A DNA stretch of 38,270 nt from a virus. The position numbers and the translations under genes are program-made. Positions within the stretch are counted from its first letter, which is position 1. Every line of letters starts with the position of its first letter. The stretch spans positions 1 to 38,270 of IMG/VR virus record IMGVR_UViG_3300030419_001593. One strand, given 5' to 3'. Under the pieces are notes generated by a model that did no database searches, was not told the origin of the DNA, and saw nothing but the letters and a program-made list of their open reading frames with translations. Positions 1-6,754 of the stretch are shown in pieces.

Positions 1-111
1 TGACCCTGCTGTAACACGAAGAGAGTAAACTAGGTACTGATCCCTGTGATCCATCGTGATGAATGTGTGGTCAAGGAATACTGCTGTCTCATCACAACTA
101 ACTGCCTTCAT
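1..111 (-). CDS. Unknown protein, N-terminal fragment cut by the window edge
   Basis: The frame opens with ATG at 111-109 and stays open for 37 codons to base 1, so the rest of the gene lies outside the window. An AAGG Shine-Dalgarno site sits 5 bases before the ATG, and the stop of the upstream gene (113-115) is immediately adjacent, as expected for a tightly packed operon. The visible 37 residues show no motif I recognise. Product unknown. Confidence 0.6.
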   Translation of the reverse strand, partial: MKAVSCDETAVFLDHTFITMDHRDQYLVYSLRVTAGS

Positions 112-112
112 A

Positions 113-439
113 TTAACCTTCTGATGCCTCTAGGGCTTCTTGCATCACTTTTGAGCTTGGGTCATCATAAAAGAATCCCTGGTCACTTGCATAGTTAGAG
201 GGTCCTGTGTACTCAGGCTTACCTGCATTCTCCCAACATTTATGATGCCACAGTTCAGGGTTCATGGTTTGAATATCATCACCATCGATTCGACCGTAGC
301 CATCGTAATCACCAATGATTGGCTCCTCATGCTCCTGAAGGAGCACAGCCTTGCTCATATACTCCCAACCATAGGGGATATTATACGGTGCTTTGATCGA
401 GTGGTCACAATGCTTACATTCCCAACTAAAAAGTCCCAT
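113..439 (-). CDS. Small zinc-binding-type protein, unknown function
   Basis: A 108-residue protein beginning MGLFSWECKHCDHSI. The CxxC pair at residues 8-11, followed by two histidines and a Cys near residues 65-69 (HHKCW), could form a zinc site. The MGLFSW-C-xx-C-xHS opening is familiar from phage and bacterial proteins of unknown function. The gene shares one base with the stop of the next upstream gene (439), so it is probably translationally coupled. The protein is acidic and soluble, with no membrane segment. Assigning a zinc fold is inference from Cys/His spacing; no enzymatic role can be read. Confidence 0.8.
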   Translation of the reverse strand: MGLFSWECKHCDHSIKAPYNIPYGWEYMSKAVLLQEHEEPIIGDYDGYGRIDGDDIQTMNPELWHHKCWENAGKPEYTGPSNYASDQGFFYDDPSSKVMQEALEASEG

Positions 440-654
440 CAGTCTTCCCCAAAGATATGGTCGTGGTGGTTTTGCAGTGAATCGTCATCCATCTTCTGAT
501 ACATTTCAGTCACAAGCTCCTCCAACATAGCCATCAAAGATTCCATAGGAGCGTCGTGTAACTCAGCATCTACCAGTTCTTCTACCATCTGTTGACGAAG
601 ATCAGGGTAATCGTCTGCCTCGACATTGTATAGAGTTTGCTTAATCTTCTTCAT
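439..654 (-). CDS. Small acidic helical protein, unknown
   Basis: A 71-residue acidic protein. I place the start at the ATG at 654 (protein begins MKKIKQTL), which overlaps the end of the upstream gene by 14 bases; a start further upstream at 702 would overlap it by over 60 bases. The central part is rich in Met, Leu and Glu and looks helical, and the C-terminus carries a His/Asp cluster (NHHDHIF). No family recognised. It lies in a run of small overlapping phage genes, typical of accessory early genes. Confidence 0.65.
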   Translation of the reverse strand: MKKIKQTLYNVEADDYPDLRQQMVEELVDAELHDAPMESLMAMLEELVTEMYQKMDDDSLQNHHDHIFGED

Positions 655-904
655 CTTCAAAGTGCTCAACAACTGTATCACCATCGAAAAGCCAACCTTC
701 AAGGTCGTAAATCATCTCATTGATCTCTCCAACCTTATCCATAGCATTAGCAGACCACTCATCAAGCTCCTCGATTGCTGGATCAATCAGAGTAAACTCA
801 TCCTGCAAATCAGACAAGTTTAGGATAGAATCATACAGGTCATTCGAGAGCTTTTCAATCTTACTAAACAGTTGAGTCTTTCGACGTTCTAGTTTAATGT
901 TCAT
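641..904 (-). CDS. Small acidic coiled-coil protein, unknown
   Basis: An 87-residue protein, basic at its N-terminus (MNIKLERRK) and acidic at its C-terminus (EDEED). The middle has heptad-like spacing of Leu and Ile, suggesting a helical bundle or coiled coil. The ATG overlaps the upstream stop in a TAATG arrangement at 904, which indicates translational coupling with the upstream coiled-coil gene; the two may work together. No function can be assigned. Confidence 0.7.
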   Translation of the reverse strand: MNIKLERRKTQLFSKIEKLSNDLYDSILNLSDLQDEFTLIDPAIEELDEWSANAMDKVGEINEMIYDLEGWLFDGDTVVEHFEDEED

Positions 905-1236
905 TATTCTACACCTTTAAGGTTGGGGTAAGCGAGTTTCTCATCAAGTTCAGACAGGTTCTTGTTGGTGATGGAGAGGTCAGCCACAGTGTTAGCAAGC
1001 TCCTCTCGCTGTCGGTCAAGATCCGCCAGGAGGAGGTGCAGGCGGCTCACCTCGGCGTCAGCGGCCTCAGCCATCTCCTTGGCGTCCTCGTAGGTGTGCT
1101 CTGCCTCTTCCTGGGAGGTGATGGCCTCTTTGATGCAGTCGTCGATGATCTGGATCTGTCGGTTGATCTTGCGAATCTCGTCCATAGTGCGAGTGCGGAG
1201 AATGCGGATCGCGTCGTAGTTGCTGATGTCTTCCAT
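904..1236 (-). CDS. Coiled-coil protein, unknown
   Basis: A 110-residue protein that is almost entirely predicted helix, with long stretches of Glu, Ala, Leu and Arg in heptad spacing from about residue 18 to 95. No enzyme motif is visible. The part of the gene at about 1021-1140 is unusually GC-rich (near 64 percent by count) compared with its neighbours. No Shine-Dalgarno site precedes the ATG at 1236; instead a promoter-like ACTAGATTA lies exactly 5 bases upstream (1242-1250), so the mRNA may be leaderless. Function unknown. Confidence 0.75.
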   Translation of the reverse strand: MEDISNYDAIRILRTRTMDEIRKINRQIQIIDDCIKEAITSQEEAEHTYEDAKEMAEAADAEVSRLHLLLADLDRQREELANTVADLSITNKNLSELDEKLAYPNLKGVE

Positions 1237-1241
1237 AACTT

Positions 1242-1250
1242 TAATCTAGT
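1242..1250 (-). promoter_or_regulatory. Possible leaderless-type promoter (weak match)
   Basis: The minus strand reads ACTAGATTA, two to three changes from the window's recurrent GCTAGTATA motif, with a 5-base spacer to the ATG of the coiled-coil gene that starts at 1236. The spacing matches the strong sites at 5870, 14983 and 22717. It is a weaker match and is listed mainly because the gene lacks a Shine-Dalgarno site. Confidence 0.35.
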
Positions 1251-1290
1251 TTGGGTTCTCGTAAGCGTATGGGTGTTCCAATCTTAACTA

Positions 1291-1446
1291 TCAATCGTAA
1301 AAGAGAGTCATACCTTTCTGGTCAAGCTTCTCTTCCCACCAATCCCTCATCCTGGCAAGGTCTTCGGTGTTTTGGTACTCCTTGTACATCTCCTCTAGAA
1401 ACATACGGATGAATTCGAGCCACCAATCATCAGTTCTACGCATCAT
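1291..1446 (-). CDS. Small Trp- and Met-rich protein, unknown (51 aa)
   Basis: A short reading frame with ATG at 1446 (or the adjacent ATG at 1443) and TGA at 1291-1293. The protein has 51 residues, is rich in Trp, Met and Glu (two WW pairs) and ends LFYD. The start overlaps the stop region of the upstream 70-residue gene by 11 bases, a coupling seen throughout this region. It resembles small acidic accessory proteins of large phages. It fills what would otherwise be a gap of about 200 bases. Function unknown. Confidence 0.6.
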   Translation of the reverse strand: MMRRTDDWWLEFIRMFLEEMYKEYQNTEDLARMRDWWEEKLDQKGMTLFYD

Positions 1447-1648
1447 ATCCTAGTCCAGAAATGTCCTCAGTGTCTTCCCCACGGTGATAGCGATCAATCC
1501 ACTCCTCAACCGTGTCCATTTGAGACCAAGTAAAATTCTCATACAGACGGTCCATCTTGTCCATCATCCTGGATGAATGGTCTGCATCTGCTGATACAAT
1601 GAACTCCATGTAGTGGTTGAGGTAGGCTTTCTGGTCTCTGGTCAGCAT
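1436..1648 (-). CDS. Small acidic protein under a hairpin/promoter control element
   Basis: A 70-residue acidic helical protein of unknown function. Its ATG (1648) is preceded by a strong AAGGAG Shine-Dalgarno site. That site forms the 3' arm of a perfect 12-bp inverted repeat at 1654-1687, and the loop holds the promoter-like GCTAGTATA motif. The arrangement predicts that read-through mRNA is locked while mRNA started inside the hairpin is translated. The gene is thus likely expressed late, although what the protein does is not visible from sequence. Confidence 0.75.
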   Translation of the reverse strand: MLTRDQKAYLNHYMEFIVSADADHSSRMMDKMDRLYENFTWSQMDTVEEWIDRYHRGEDTEDISGLGYDA

Positions 1649-1653
1649 GGGGT

Positions 1654-1687
1654 GTCTCCTTGTGCGCCTATACTAGCACAAGGAGAC
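1654..1687 (-). promoter_or_regulatory. Perfect 12-bp hairpin hiding the SD site, with a promoter in its loop
   Basis: Bases 1654-1665 and 1676-1687 are perfect inverted repeats with a 10-base loop. On the minus strand the 3' arm contains AAGGAG, the Shine-Dalgarno site of the gene starting at 1648, and the loop side contains GCTAGTATA (1669-1677). A transcript starting 5-7 bases after the motif would lack the 5' arm and leave the SD site free; a read-through transcript would fold and hide it. This is the logic known for T4 late genes such as lysozyme e and soc. Confidence 0.7.
1669..1677 (-). promoter_or_regulatory. Late-type promoter motif GCTAGTATA
   Basis: Exact copy on the minus strand of the recurrent motif, located in the loop and 3' stem of the hairpin at 1654-1687, upstream of the small gene at 1436-1648. 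No -35 element is apparent. Here the ATG is about 20 bases away and a Shine-Dalgarno site is present, unlike the leaderless cases. Confidence 0.6.
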
Positions 1688-1712
1688 CCTAGATCAACCT
1701 AATCTATAGTAA

Positions 1713-2504
1713 TTACCTCGTACCCTCAGTTCCAGTAGGAGCGTCTGTGGTCTTTGCGGCACCCTTTTTCTTGGTTTTTCCTCTATACTGCCTCAGCCTT
1801 CTGAGGAATTCTGAGGAGCGAGCCTCTGGGGGTAAAGTTGCGGCCAAGGCTGCCTGCCTTATAAGGCCCCCAGGTCTAACGGCGCTACTCACAGTTTTAC
1901 CAGCGAGCTTTCCACCTGTTTTCAAGGTTCGCCCAGCAAGTCTTCCACTGACTCCAGCAAGTCTACGCAGGATTCCACCTCTTTGTGGGGCGCGAGATGC
2001 TGGGGCAGGAGCGGGTGCGGGTTTAGGGGTAGGCTTGGTAGCAGGTTTGGCAGGCTGTCTACCAACATACGCTCTCATGGGATCTACAACAGGACTTGGT
2101 TTTTTAGGAGAGGTTGAACTCTGCCCCGCTGCCGCTCCAGGGTCAGGAGATTTAGGTTTTCCAGGGGGGTTAAGCATTATCTTGGGCGTTCCAGGTGGAG
2201 GTTGGAAGGGGGAACCTTTTTTAGTATCCGTAGCGGTGGCGGTGGAGGTAGTGGTAGGTTCAGGTTTAGGTTTATCCGTGCTTCGTCTTGAGGGAGTAGG
2301 GCGCTCTTTTGAGGCCAAACTACGCAATGGTCTATCATTGGGGTCGCTGAGTGTTATAGTCCGCGATGGCTTACCAGGCTTCTTTTTAGCGAGAAGGTCA
2401 TCTGGCTGGTCTGCGATCTTACGACCTAAAGCACCCTGTTTCTCGGGCGCTACCTCTTTCTTCCAACGAGTCTTTTCTAAATACAGATATTCTTTAAAGT
2501 CCAT
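1713..2504 (-). CDS. Basic Pro/Ala/Lys-rich disordered protein, possibly virion or DNA-associated
   Basis: A 263-residue protein of low complexity. A short folded-looking N-terminus (MDFKEYLYLEKTRW) is followed by about 150 residues dominated by Pro, Lys, Ser and Thr, including a PKPAPAPAPA stretch, then an Arg/Gly/Leu-rich segment near residues 175-215 and a Lys-rich end. Overall it is strongly basic. Such composition fits a disordered nucleic-acid-binding or scaffold-like virion protein, but no family is recognised. Codons are more GC-rich than in neighbours because of the composition. A long antisense frame at 1747-2517 is an artefact of this bias. The ATG at 2504 follows a hairpin at 2508-2532 with AGAGG in its 3' arm. 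Confidence 0.65.
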   Translation of the reverse strand: MDFKEYLYLEKTRWKKEVAPEKQGALGRKIADQPDDLLAKKKPGKPSRTITLSDPNDRPLRSLASKERPTPSRRSTDKPKPEPTTTSTATATDTKKGSPFQPPPGTPKIMLNPPGKPKSPDPGAAAGQSSTSPKKPSPVVDPMRAYVGRQPAKPATKPTPKPAPAPAPASRAPQRGGILRRLAGVSGRLAGRTLKTGGKLAGKTVSSAVRPGGLIRQAALAATLPPEARSSEFLRRLRQYRGKTKKKGAAKTTDAPTGTEGTR

Positions 2505-2507
2505 AAT

Positions 2508-2532
2508 AAACCTCTAAACTATATAGAGGTTT
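2508..2532 (-). promoter_or_regulatory. Intergenic hairpin with SD in its 3' arm
   Basis: Bases 2508-2515 and 2525-2532 form a perfect 8-bp inverted repeat with a 9-base AT-rich loop. On the minus strand the 3' arm carries AGAGG, the probable Shine-Dalgarno site of the gene starting at 2504. It lies directly after the nuclease stop codon at 2534, so it could also slow transcription or protect the nuclease mRNA. The loop holds a TATATAG string that only loosely resembles the promoter motif. Confidence 0.5.
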
Positions 2533-2533
2533 G

Positions 2534-2917
2534 CTACCTCTTTCCACCAAAATATTCTACAGCATGTCCCTCATTTACTAACTGTTGATTAATATTAAAA
2601 AGAACCTCATCATCCTCACGTTTTCTATAAAGCACTCCAAGGTATCTTCCGTACTTACCCTTCTCTTTTGTTTGGAGGACAATATCACTACGAGTCTCAC
2701 TACTAGTGGACTCGGTTCTAAGAAGCTCTGCGAGCCTCTCAGATGCAGCGTAACCTCTTTTCTTCTCTTCTAGGTCTCTTGTCCTCTTCTCAGGTGTGTT
2801 GATGCCCCAGAGCCTTACACGGGTCTTGTGGTGAATGTCGAAACCTAAATCCAAGGTTACGTCTATCGTATCTCCATCAACAATTCTATCTACCGACTTA
2901 ATTCTATACTCGTACAT
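2534..2917 (-). CDS. Staphylococcal-nuclease-like (SNase) endonuclease
   Basis: A 127-residue SNase-fold nuclease. Visible motifs are VDGDTIDV (residues 13-20), RLWGINTPE (35-43) and KYGRYLG (88-94). R35, E43 and R91 match the Arg-Glu-Arg catalytic set of staphylococcal nuclease, and D14/D16 are placed as calcium ligands. The family cuts DNA or RNA using calcium. There is no signal peptide, so it acts in the infected cell if it is not packaged. It is about the length of the bare catalytic domain. It sits just downstream of a secreted beta-helix gene and upstream of a hairpin. A role in host DNA breakdown is inference. Confidence 0.9.
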   Translation of the reverse strand: MYEYRIKSVDRIVDGDTIDVTLDLGFDIHHKTRVRLWGINTPEKRTRDLEEKKRGYAASERLAELLRTESTSSETRSDIVLQTKEKGKYGRYLGVLYRKREDDEVLFNINQQLVNEGHAVEYFGGKR

Positions 2918-2918
2918 A

Positions 2919-4139
2919 CTAATTCCAATCTATATATTTCTCTCCATCCCAAGATATAATATCTAAGGACTCTTTAAGTCTTTTATCAACATACACTCTG
3001 AGGGAAGGTAACGCACCATACTTCCATGAAGTTTTGGAATCAATAGTCATGTCGTGAGCGCCATTGCCTTGTATTCTATTGTTACCATACACTCTAGCAG
3101 CTTGAGTAGCACTAATACTAACACAAGACCTATCACCTAGAGGATTGGTAAATACATTACCCGCGAAAACAATATTTGAATGTGCTCTACCGTCTGGCAT
3201 AAGAGGAGGTGTTAATTCCTTAGGTTCTTGGGTAATAGTTACGCAGCCATACTTAGCATTACGAATCTCATTATCAAGTATGTAAACTGGAAATTCATGA
3301 CTGGCCCATATAGTTATACATGAACCACCATTCATGAAACCCCAATCCCATCCGTAGTCCAGGGCTTTATTGTTAGCGATAACCATAGGACCGTGAGGAG
3401 GCTCATAACCACCAGGGAATCTCACTTGAAAGCCAGTACGATTACCTCCACCAATGTCATTGTTCGTAATGAACAAAGCACCAGTAGATTTTAAGTAAGC
3501 CCAATGCTCCTCAAACCTCTGGTCCTTACCTCTTCGGCAGTTGTTAATATGCAGGTAGTCTGATCCATCTCCTAGATCAAAACCCCACTTCATCCCTGCA
3601 CCACCATACTGATCTAAATTATCAGGGTCAGGGTAAAACTCCAAGCTATTGAATACTAACCTTTCACTCCTAGCAATATCAAGTATGGGGGATCTTGCGC
3701 CCTTGGATGTAGAAACTCTTAGGTTGTGAAACTCAGCACTCTTTACTCTACCTCTCTCGTCATAAAAATGAATACCTCTAATCTCTGCTGGGATGTCTGT
3801 ATGTATTCCTACGACTTGTATAACTAGGTCACCCTCATCCTGTGTGTGAGCCCCATACTTCTTGCATAGGCGAAGACTGTCATTGTGCTTGCCTAAGATG
3901 CCTAGAACAAATAACTCACCACCATAAGCATTATCCCTAACGATCTTATTAATATCATCGCCAGGGTACGCTATGATGTCGGGTTCTTTTATATCAATAG
4001 GGTCAGGGGTGGGAACATCCTTAGATTTAAAGCCATCCTCAGGACGGCCAGTGTCTCCACCTCTTTCTAAGTCTTGAGAGGGGAGTAAAAAAGCTAAAGT
4101 CAGCGCAGCAACTCCAGTTAACGAATATAAATTTTTCAT
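2919..4139 (-). CDS. Secreted right-handed beta-helix protein
   Basis: I take the start at the ATG at 4139 (protein begins MKNLYSLTGV), preceded by GGAATTAAAAAC and located just after the upstream stop. A signal peptide covers about residues 1-21 (hydrophobic GVAALTLAFLLPS), then a disordered Asp/Pro/Lys linker. From about residue 95 the protein has repeated short strands with N-xx-I/F and GN turns (NNDIGGGN, ILDNEIRN, IVFAGNVF), the pattern of pectate-lyase-like parallel beta-helices. The family includes polysaccharide lyases, hydrolases and inert adhesins; no catalytic residues can be named. It forms a unit with the lipoprotein gene upstream. Phage genes with true signal peptides of this kind are uncommon outside lysis proteins. 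Confidence 0.8.
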   Translation of the reverse strand: MKNLYSLTGVAALTLAFLLPSQDLERGGDTGRPEDGFKSKDVPTPDPIDIKEPDIIAYPGDDINKIVRDNAYGGELFVLGILGKHNDSLRLCKKYGAHTQDEGDLVIQVVGIHTDIPAEIRGIHFYDERGRVKSAEFHNLRVSTSKGARSPILDIARSERLVFNSLEFYPDPDNLDQYGGAGMKWGFDLGDGSDYLHINNCRRGKDQRFEEHWAYLKSTGALFITNNDIGGGNRTGFQVRFPGGYEPPHGPMVIANNKALDYGWDWGFMNGGSCITIWASHEFPVYILDNEIRNAKYGCVTITQEPKELTPPLMPDGRAHSNIVFAGNVFTNPLGDRSCVSISATQAARVYGNNRIQGNGAHDMTIDSKTSWKYGALPSLRVYVDKRLKESLDIISWDGEKYIDWN

Positions 4140-4143
4140 GTTT

Positions 4144-4686
4144 TTAATTCCAGTATGATATCTGGTATTCGTGTGCTCCTTCTGATAGAGGAGTGAGGTG
4201 TCCAACTTTGATGATAAGATCCATTTTTGATGCCCATATATAAGGTACTGGAAAATCAATAACTTCCAAGTACCCTTCTTCTCCGAAGAATGTACCTATC
4301 CAACCATAATCGCCAGTAGGTATTCCCATTTCATCTAGCTCTGACTGATAAAAGCTAACATAAGGAAGAATGTCTGGCTCTGCGGTCAGCACAAGATTCA
4401 TTTCAATGATTTGACTTTCAGTGTTGTTCGGTTGTAACCAGAACTTATAAAAATCAACATCCTCCCAGAATCCAAAGTACTCACCACAGATTGGGAGAGG
4501 ACTGAACTCTGGGAGGATGGAAATGAATTGAGCCGACTCAGGTGTGCCGTTAGGCTCTAACTCAGAGAACCCCTCACACTTTGAAGGAGGAGGAGGACCA
4601 TCGAAGTCCTTATCAGATTCGGGATGGTCTGAGCATCCTATTGCGAAACCTAAAAACACACACGCGAGTAAAGCTGGTACTTTCAT
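4144..4686 (-). CDS. Putative secreted lipoprotein with PPC-like domain
   Basis: A 180-residue protein with a lipoprotein signal: MKVPALLACVFLGFAIGC, lipobox AIGC with Cys18. After a Pro-rich linker comes SELEPNGTPESAQ followed by DVDFYKFWL, the two signature blocks of bacterial pre-peptidase C-terminal (PPC) domains, a beta-sandwich found on secreted proteases and cell-surface proteins. The protein ends in beta-rich sequence (EYQISYWN). It precedes and almost abuts the secreted beta-helix gene, so both may act together on the outer surface of the infected cell, for example in superinfection exclusion or surface modification. That role is inference; the PPC call rests on pattern recognition. 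Confidence 0.7.
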   Translation of the reverse strand: MKVPALLACVFLGFAIGCSDHPESDKDFDGPPPPSKCEGFSELEPNGTPESAQFISILPEFSPLPICGEYFGFWEDVDFYKFWLQPNNTESQIIEMNLVLTAEPDILPYVSFYQSELDEMGIPTGDYGWIGTFFGEEGYLEVIDFPVPYIWASKMDLIIKVGHLTPLSEGAHEYQISYWN

Positions 4687-4690
4687 TTAA

Positions 4691-4993
4691 TCATCCTGTA
4701 GCCTTGAATACAAAGTCGTTAGCTTCTGAATCCCACATAACATCTACGGCACCCTGCTTAATCAAAACCCTAAGTGAGTTGTTAAGGTTATCGGATTCAA
4801 AATCATTCATATAGTCTGCGACGAGTTGGTCAGTAACAACCAAAGCAGCGGACTGTTCAAATTTATAACGCCAGAAAGTGTACAAATTCTCGAACTGCTC
4901 ATCAGGGTAGCCTCCTTGGATAAGCAAACCCTCCACAAAATCGGAGAGATCTTCCAGGTAGAGGACGTACTCTTCATCCATACTGCTACTCAT
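4691..4993 (-). CDS. Small acidic protein, unknown
   Basis: A 100-residue acidic protein starting MSSSMDEEYV with an AGGAG site upstream. It contains several aromatic residues and a predicted helical body, and ends in a short beta-like segment (VDVMWDSEANDFVFK). The start overlaps the upstream stop by four bases (ATGA). No domain recognised. It sits between the zinc-cluster gene and the lipoprotein gene. Confidence 0.7.
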   Translation of the reverse strand: MSSSMDEEYVLYLEDLSDFVEGLLIQGGYPDEQFENLYTFWRYKFEQSAALVVTDQLVADYMNDFESDNLNNSLRVLIKQGAVDVMWDSEANDFVFKATG

Positions 4994-5391
4994 GCTACAA
5001 ACTCCTTGAAGGCTTGCTCTCTAGAGAGCCCACGGGCTTTTTGATCTTTAGTCATGCGGAAACGCTTACCAGTCGCTTCCTTGTATGCTTCTATACTAGC
5101 CCAACGAGTCTCTTTCTTCTCAACCTTCTTACTTTTATTTAGGTCTCCAGCAACCAAAACGGATCTTTGTTCGTACAAAGTTTCAGTGCTAACCTTCTGC
5201 TTCGTTACAGGAGCCGTACAATCTGAACAACCACAATATTCATTTTCAATGTGATCGTTAAGCCTAAACAATTCTTCGTAATGGTAATCGCAGTAACCTT
5301 TTTCCTGAACAATAATATCAGAAGGTTCCTTGCATCGTTTAGCCTGACACCAATCTTTGCGTCTGCTCTCAAGTTCGGGATCGTACATCAT
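4990..5391 (-). CDS. Cys-cluster protein with a shared ATGKRFR C-terminal domain
   Basis: I place the start at the ATG at 5391, which overlaps the upstream stop (ATGATG); an upstream start would reach 42 bases into that gene. The N-terminal half has paired cysteines (WCQAKRCKE, YCDYHYEE, CGCSDC), suggesting one or two zinc sites; the CDYHYEELF pattern is typical of small phage zinc proteins. The C-terminal 40 residues contain ATGKRFRMTKDQKARGLSR followed by an Ala-Phe pair. A near copy ends the unrelated 78-residue protein at 13767-14003. Function unknown; a nucleic-acid or protein-binding tail is a guess. Confidence 0.75.
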   Translation of the reverse strand: MMYDPELESRRKDWCQAKRCKEPSDIIVQEKGYCDYHYEELFRLNDHIENEYCGCSDCTAPVTKQKVSTETLYEQRSVLVAGDLNKSKKVEKKETRWASIEAYKEATGKRFRMTKDQKARGLSREQAFKEFVA

Positions 5392-5864
5392 TCCCACCAG
5401 TAAGGAGTTTGAGCGGAAGGCCAATCCCACTTGGCGAAGGATGCCTTGTCGCCTTTGTAGTAAGCCCTGTAAGCCTGTACAGGATCGTCCTGCTTGTACT
5501 CGTCGGGCATAGCTTGAGCGAAGGGCGTGAGACCTATACGGGGAAGGGGAGGGTTGTGGCAGAGGATCTGACCAAGTTTAGTCCATGACAGGTGAGTCTT
5601 GGCGCGACGACGACCAAACTCACAGTTTAGCTCACGAAAAAGATCGAAAGCCCAAGAGTAATTGTCGGCAGACTCTCGAATCCATTTAGTACAAGGATGA
5701 TTAAGATGAGCCTTCTTATAAACGTGATCTGCTTGAGGGGTATCATACACACGATGGGCGGTAGATAGCATCTGAGCAGTCTCAAGGATCATCTTAGGAA
5801 CATGCTTGTCGCAATGCATACGAGCAGCATTGCTAGGATCTTTATCCAGTACGAAGATGTTCAT
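5388..5864 (-). CDS. Conserved phage protein of unknown function (MNIFVLD family)
   Basis: A 158-residue protein starting MNIFVLDKDP, with conserved blocks HCDKHVPKMILETAQML and HPCTKWIRES that I recognise from many large phages, where no function has been established. The His/Cys/Asp-rich N-terminal block could hold a metal or active site. There is no Shine-Dalgarno site before the ATG; a perfect GCTAGTATA promoter motif lies 5 bases upstream, so the first gene of this transcript is probably leaderless. The family start at MNIFVLD supports the ATG at 5864. Confidence 0.8.
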   Translation of the reverse strand: MNIFVLDKDPSNAARMHCDKHVPKMILETAQMLSTAHRVYDTPQADHVYKKAHLNHPCTKWIRESADNYSWAFDLFRELNCEFGRRRAKTHLSWTKLGQILCHNPPLPRIGLTPFAQAMPDEYKQDDPVQAYRAYYKGDKASFAKWDWPSAQTPYWWE

Positions 5865-5869
5865 GGCTA

Positions 5870-5878
5870 TATACTAGC
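5870..5878 (-). promoter_or_regulatory. Promoter motif GCTAGTATA, 5 bases before ATG
   Basis: Exact motif on the minus strand with spacer TAGCC to the ATG at 5864. If transcription starts about 7 bases after TAGTAT, the first base is the A of the ATG. There is no SD site and no -35 element. The sequence GCTA-GTATA-TAGC is also a small inverted repeat. Confidence 0.65.
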
Positions 5879-5888
5879 GACGAAACTG

Positions 5889-6095
5889 CTAAAGTTTAGT
5901 TCGTTTAGCTTTTTTCTTACGCCTGGTGGGTTTCGCCTGTTGAGACCTACCAGGCTTAAAATTAATCACCCACCTCTCTAGGCGATTGATTCGGGGCGTA
6001 TCCCAAGGGCTCTTCTTCTTTAGCCCACGAAGGTATTTGATTGCCTGCTCCTTGGTAATGGAGCCAGCCTTAAGTTTTTCTCTAATTCCACTCAT
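5889..6095 (-). CDS. Small basic protein, unknown
   Basis: A 68-residue, strongly basic protein. The N-terminal half is helical (residues 3-35) and the end is an Arg/Lys stretch (TRRKKKAKRTK) likely to bind nucleic acid. The ATG overlaps the upstream 46-residue gene's stop as ATGA. The gene is the last before the promoter at 5870. No family recognised. Confidence 0.7.
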   Translation of the reverse strand: MSGIREKLKAGSITKEQAIKYLRGLKKKSPWDTPRINRLERWVINFKPGRSQQAKPTRRKKKAKRTKL

Positions 6096-6232
6096 TTGTT
6101 ATTCTTTTTAATGTTATAGTTAATGATAAAATCCCTGTCCCTAGAATCTTTCGAATTAATCAAAGAAAACTCTATCCACCATGCTAGAAGTCTAAATGGA
6201 AGCGATAAAGTCCACATCAACAAATATTTCAT
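6092..6232 (-). CDS. Tiny membrane-associated protein (46 aa)
   Basis: The ATG at 6232 and the TGA at 6092-6094 both form ATGA overlaps with neighbouring genes, at 6229-6232 and 6092-6095, strong support that this is translated. The protein begins MKYLLMWTLSLPFRLLAWW: a hydrophobic segment of about 20 residues with Trp at its end, then a charged tail (SKDSRDRD). It could be a single-pass inner-membrane protein of the kind common in large phages. No further function can be given. Confidence 0.65.
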   Translation of the reverse strand: MKYLLMWTLSLPFRLLAWWIEFSLINSKDSRDRDFIINYNIKKNNK

Positions 6233-6420
6233 TTTTTAGGCCAAAGGGTCACAGGGACGGGAATACCCTCTTTCTCTCCAGCCAGTTCCATTTCTGTCTT
6301 AAGGTTTTTGAGGACCAGGATAGAATCCTGATAAGCACCCTCGTTAACTACACCGTTAAACTTCTTGCAGTGAATGTCGTTGTAAGACTCGTAAGACTTT
6401 TTAGCTTTCTCGTAGTTCAT
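6229..6420 (-). CDS. Small soluble protein, unknown
   Basis: A 63-residue, Lys- and Glu-rich protein starting MNYEKAKKSY, with an AAAGGA Shine-Dalgarno site 6 bases before the ATG. The start overlaps the end of the upstream gene by 20 bases and its stop overlaps the next ATG by ATGA. The sequence is mostly helical. No family recognised. Confidence 0.65.
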   Translation of the reverse strand: MNYEKAKKSYESYNDIHCKKFNGVVNEGAYQDSILVLKNLKTEMELAGEKEGIPVPVTLWPKK

Positions 6421-6754
6421 TGATATCCTTTACTTCATCCAGGTTTTCGTAAATTGTAAGTTTAAGATCATCGGCCAAGTCGCGCTCGACTCTAGCCCCT
6501 CTGCTACTCATCCAATCAGGAAGCATGAGAATGGCATCGCATTTTGCAAGCTCTGAGATGCACCTACGCATGAACCATGCCCACTCCCCAATCTTATTGT
6601 ACTCCTTCTTCTCTTCTTCCGTATCAGGCATCCTAATAGCAAAAGGATTGAATACGTCATAACCTCTAGATTCGAGAGCGAATTGAGCTTTATCAAAGTT
6701 CATCATCGCAGATCTAACATAACTAATCGGCCCACTTATATAAACCCTAACCAT
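6401..6754 (-). CDS. DUF4406-type, nucleoside 2-deoxyribosyltransferase-like protein
   Basis: A 117-residue protein starting MVRVYISGPIS, with A-x-F-ALESRGYDVFNPF, a WAWFMRRCISELAKCDAILML block, then PDWMSSRGARVERDLA. This order (YISGPI, NP, CD.I..L, W..S.GA..E) is characteristic of the DUF4406 group of the nucleoside deoxyribosyltransferase / TIR-like superfamily. The glutamate in GARVE is the expected catalytic nucleophile. Members are often in phages; a role in nucleotide salvage or base exchange is likely but unproven. It overlaps the upstream 55-residue gene by 8 bases. Confidence 0.8.
   Translation of the reverse strand: MVRVYISGPISYVRSAMMNFDKAQFALESRGYDVFNPFAIRMPDTEEEKKEYNKIGEWAWFMRRCISELAKCDAILMLPDWMSSRGARVERDLADDLKLTIYENLDEVKDINELRES

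Noticed and set aside
1747-2517. A 256-codon plus-strand reading frame with hydrophobic residues
   Set aside because: It is antisense to the Pro/Ala/Lys-rich gene, is not preceded by a good start signal, and its composition is what an antisense of a Pro/Ala-rich gene predicts.
5092-5100. Exact GCTAGTATA inside the Cys-cluster gene
   Set aside because: It codes Ala-Ser-Ile in frame and no gene start follows within 30 bases; a promoter is not excluded but unsupported.
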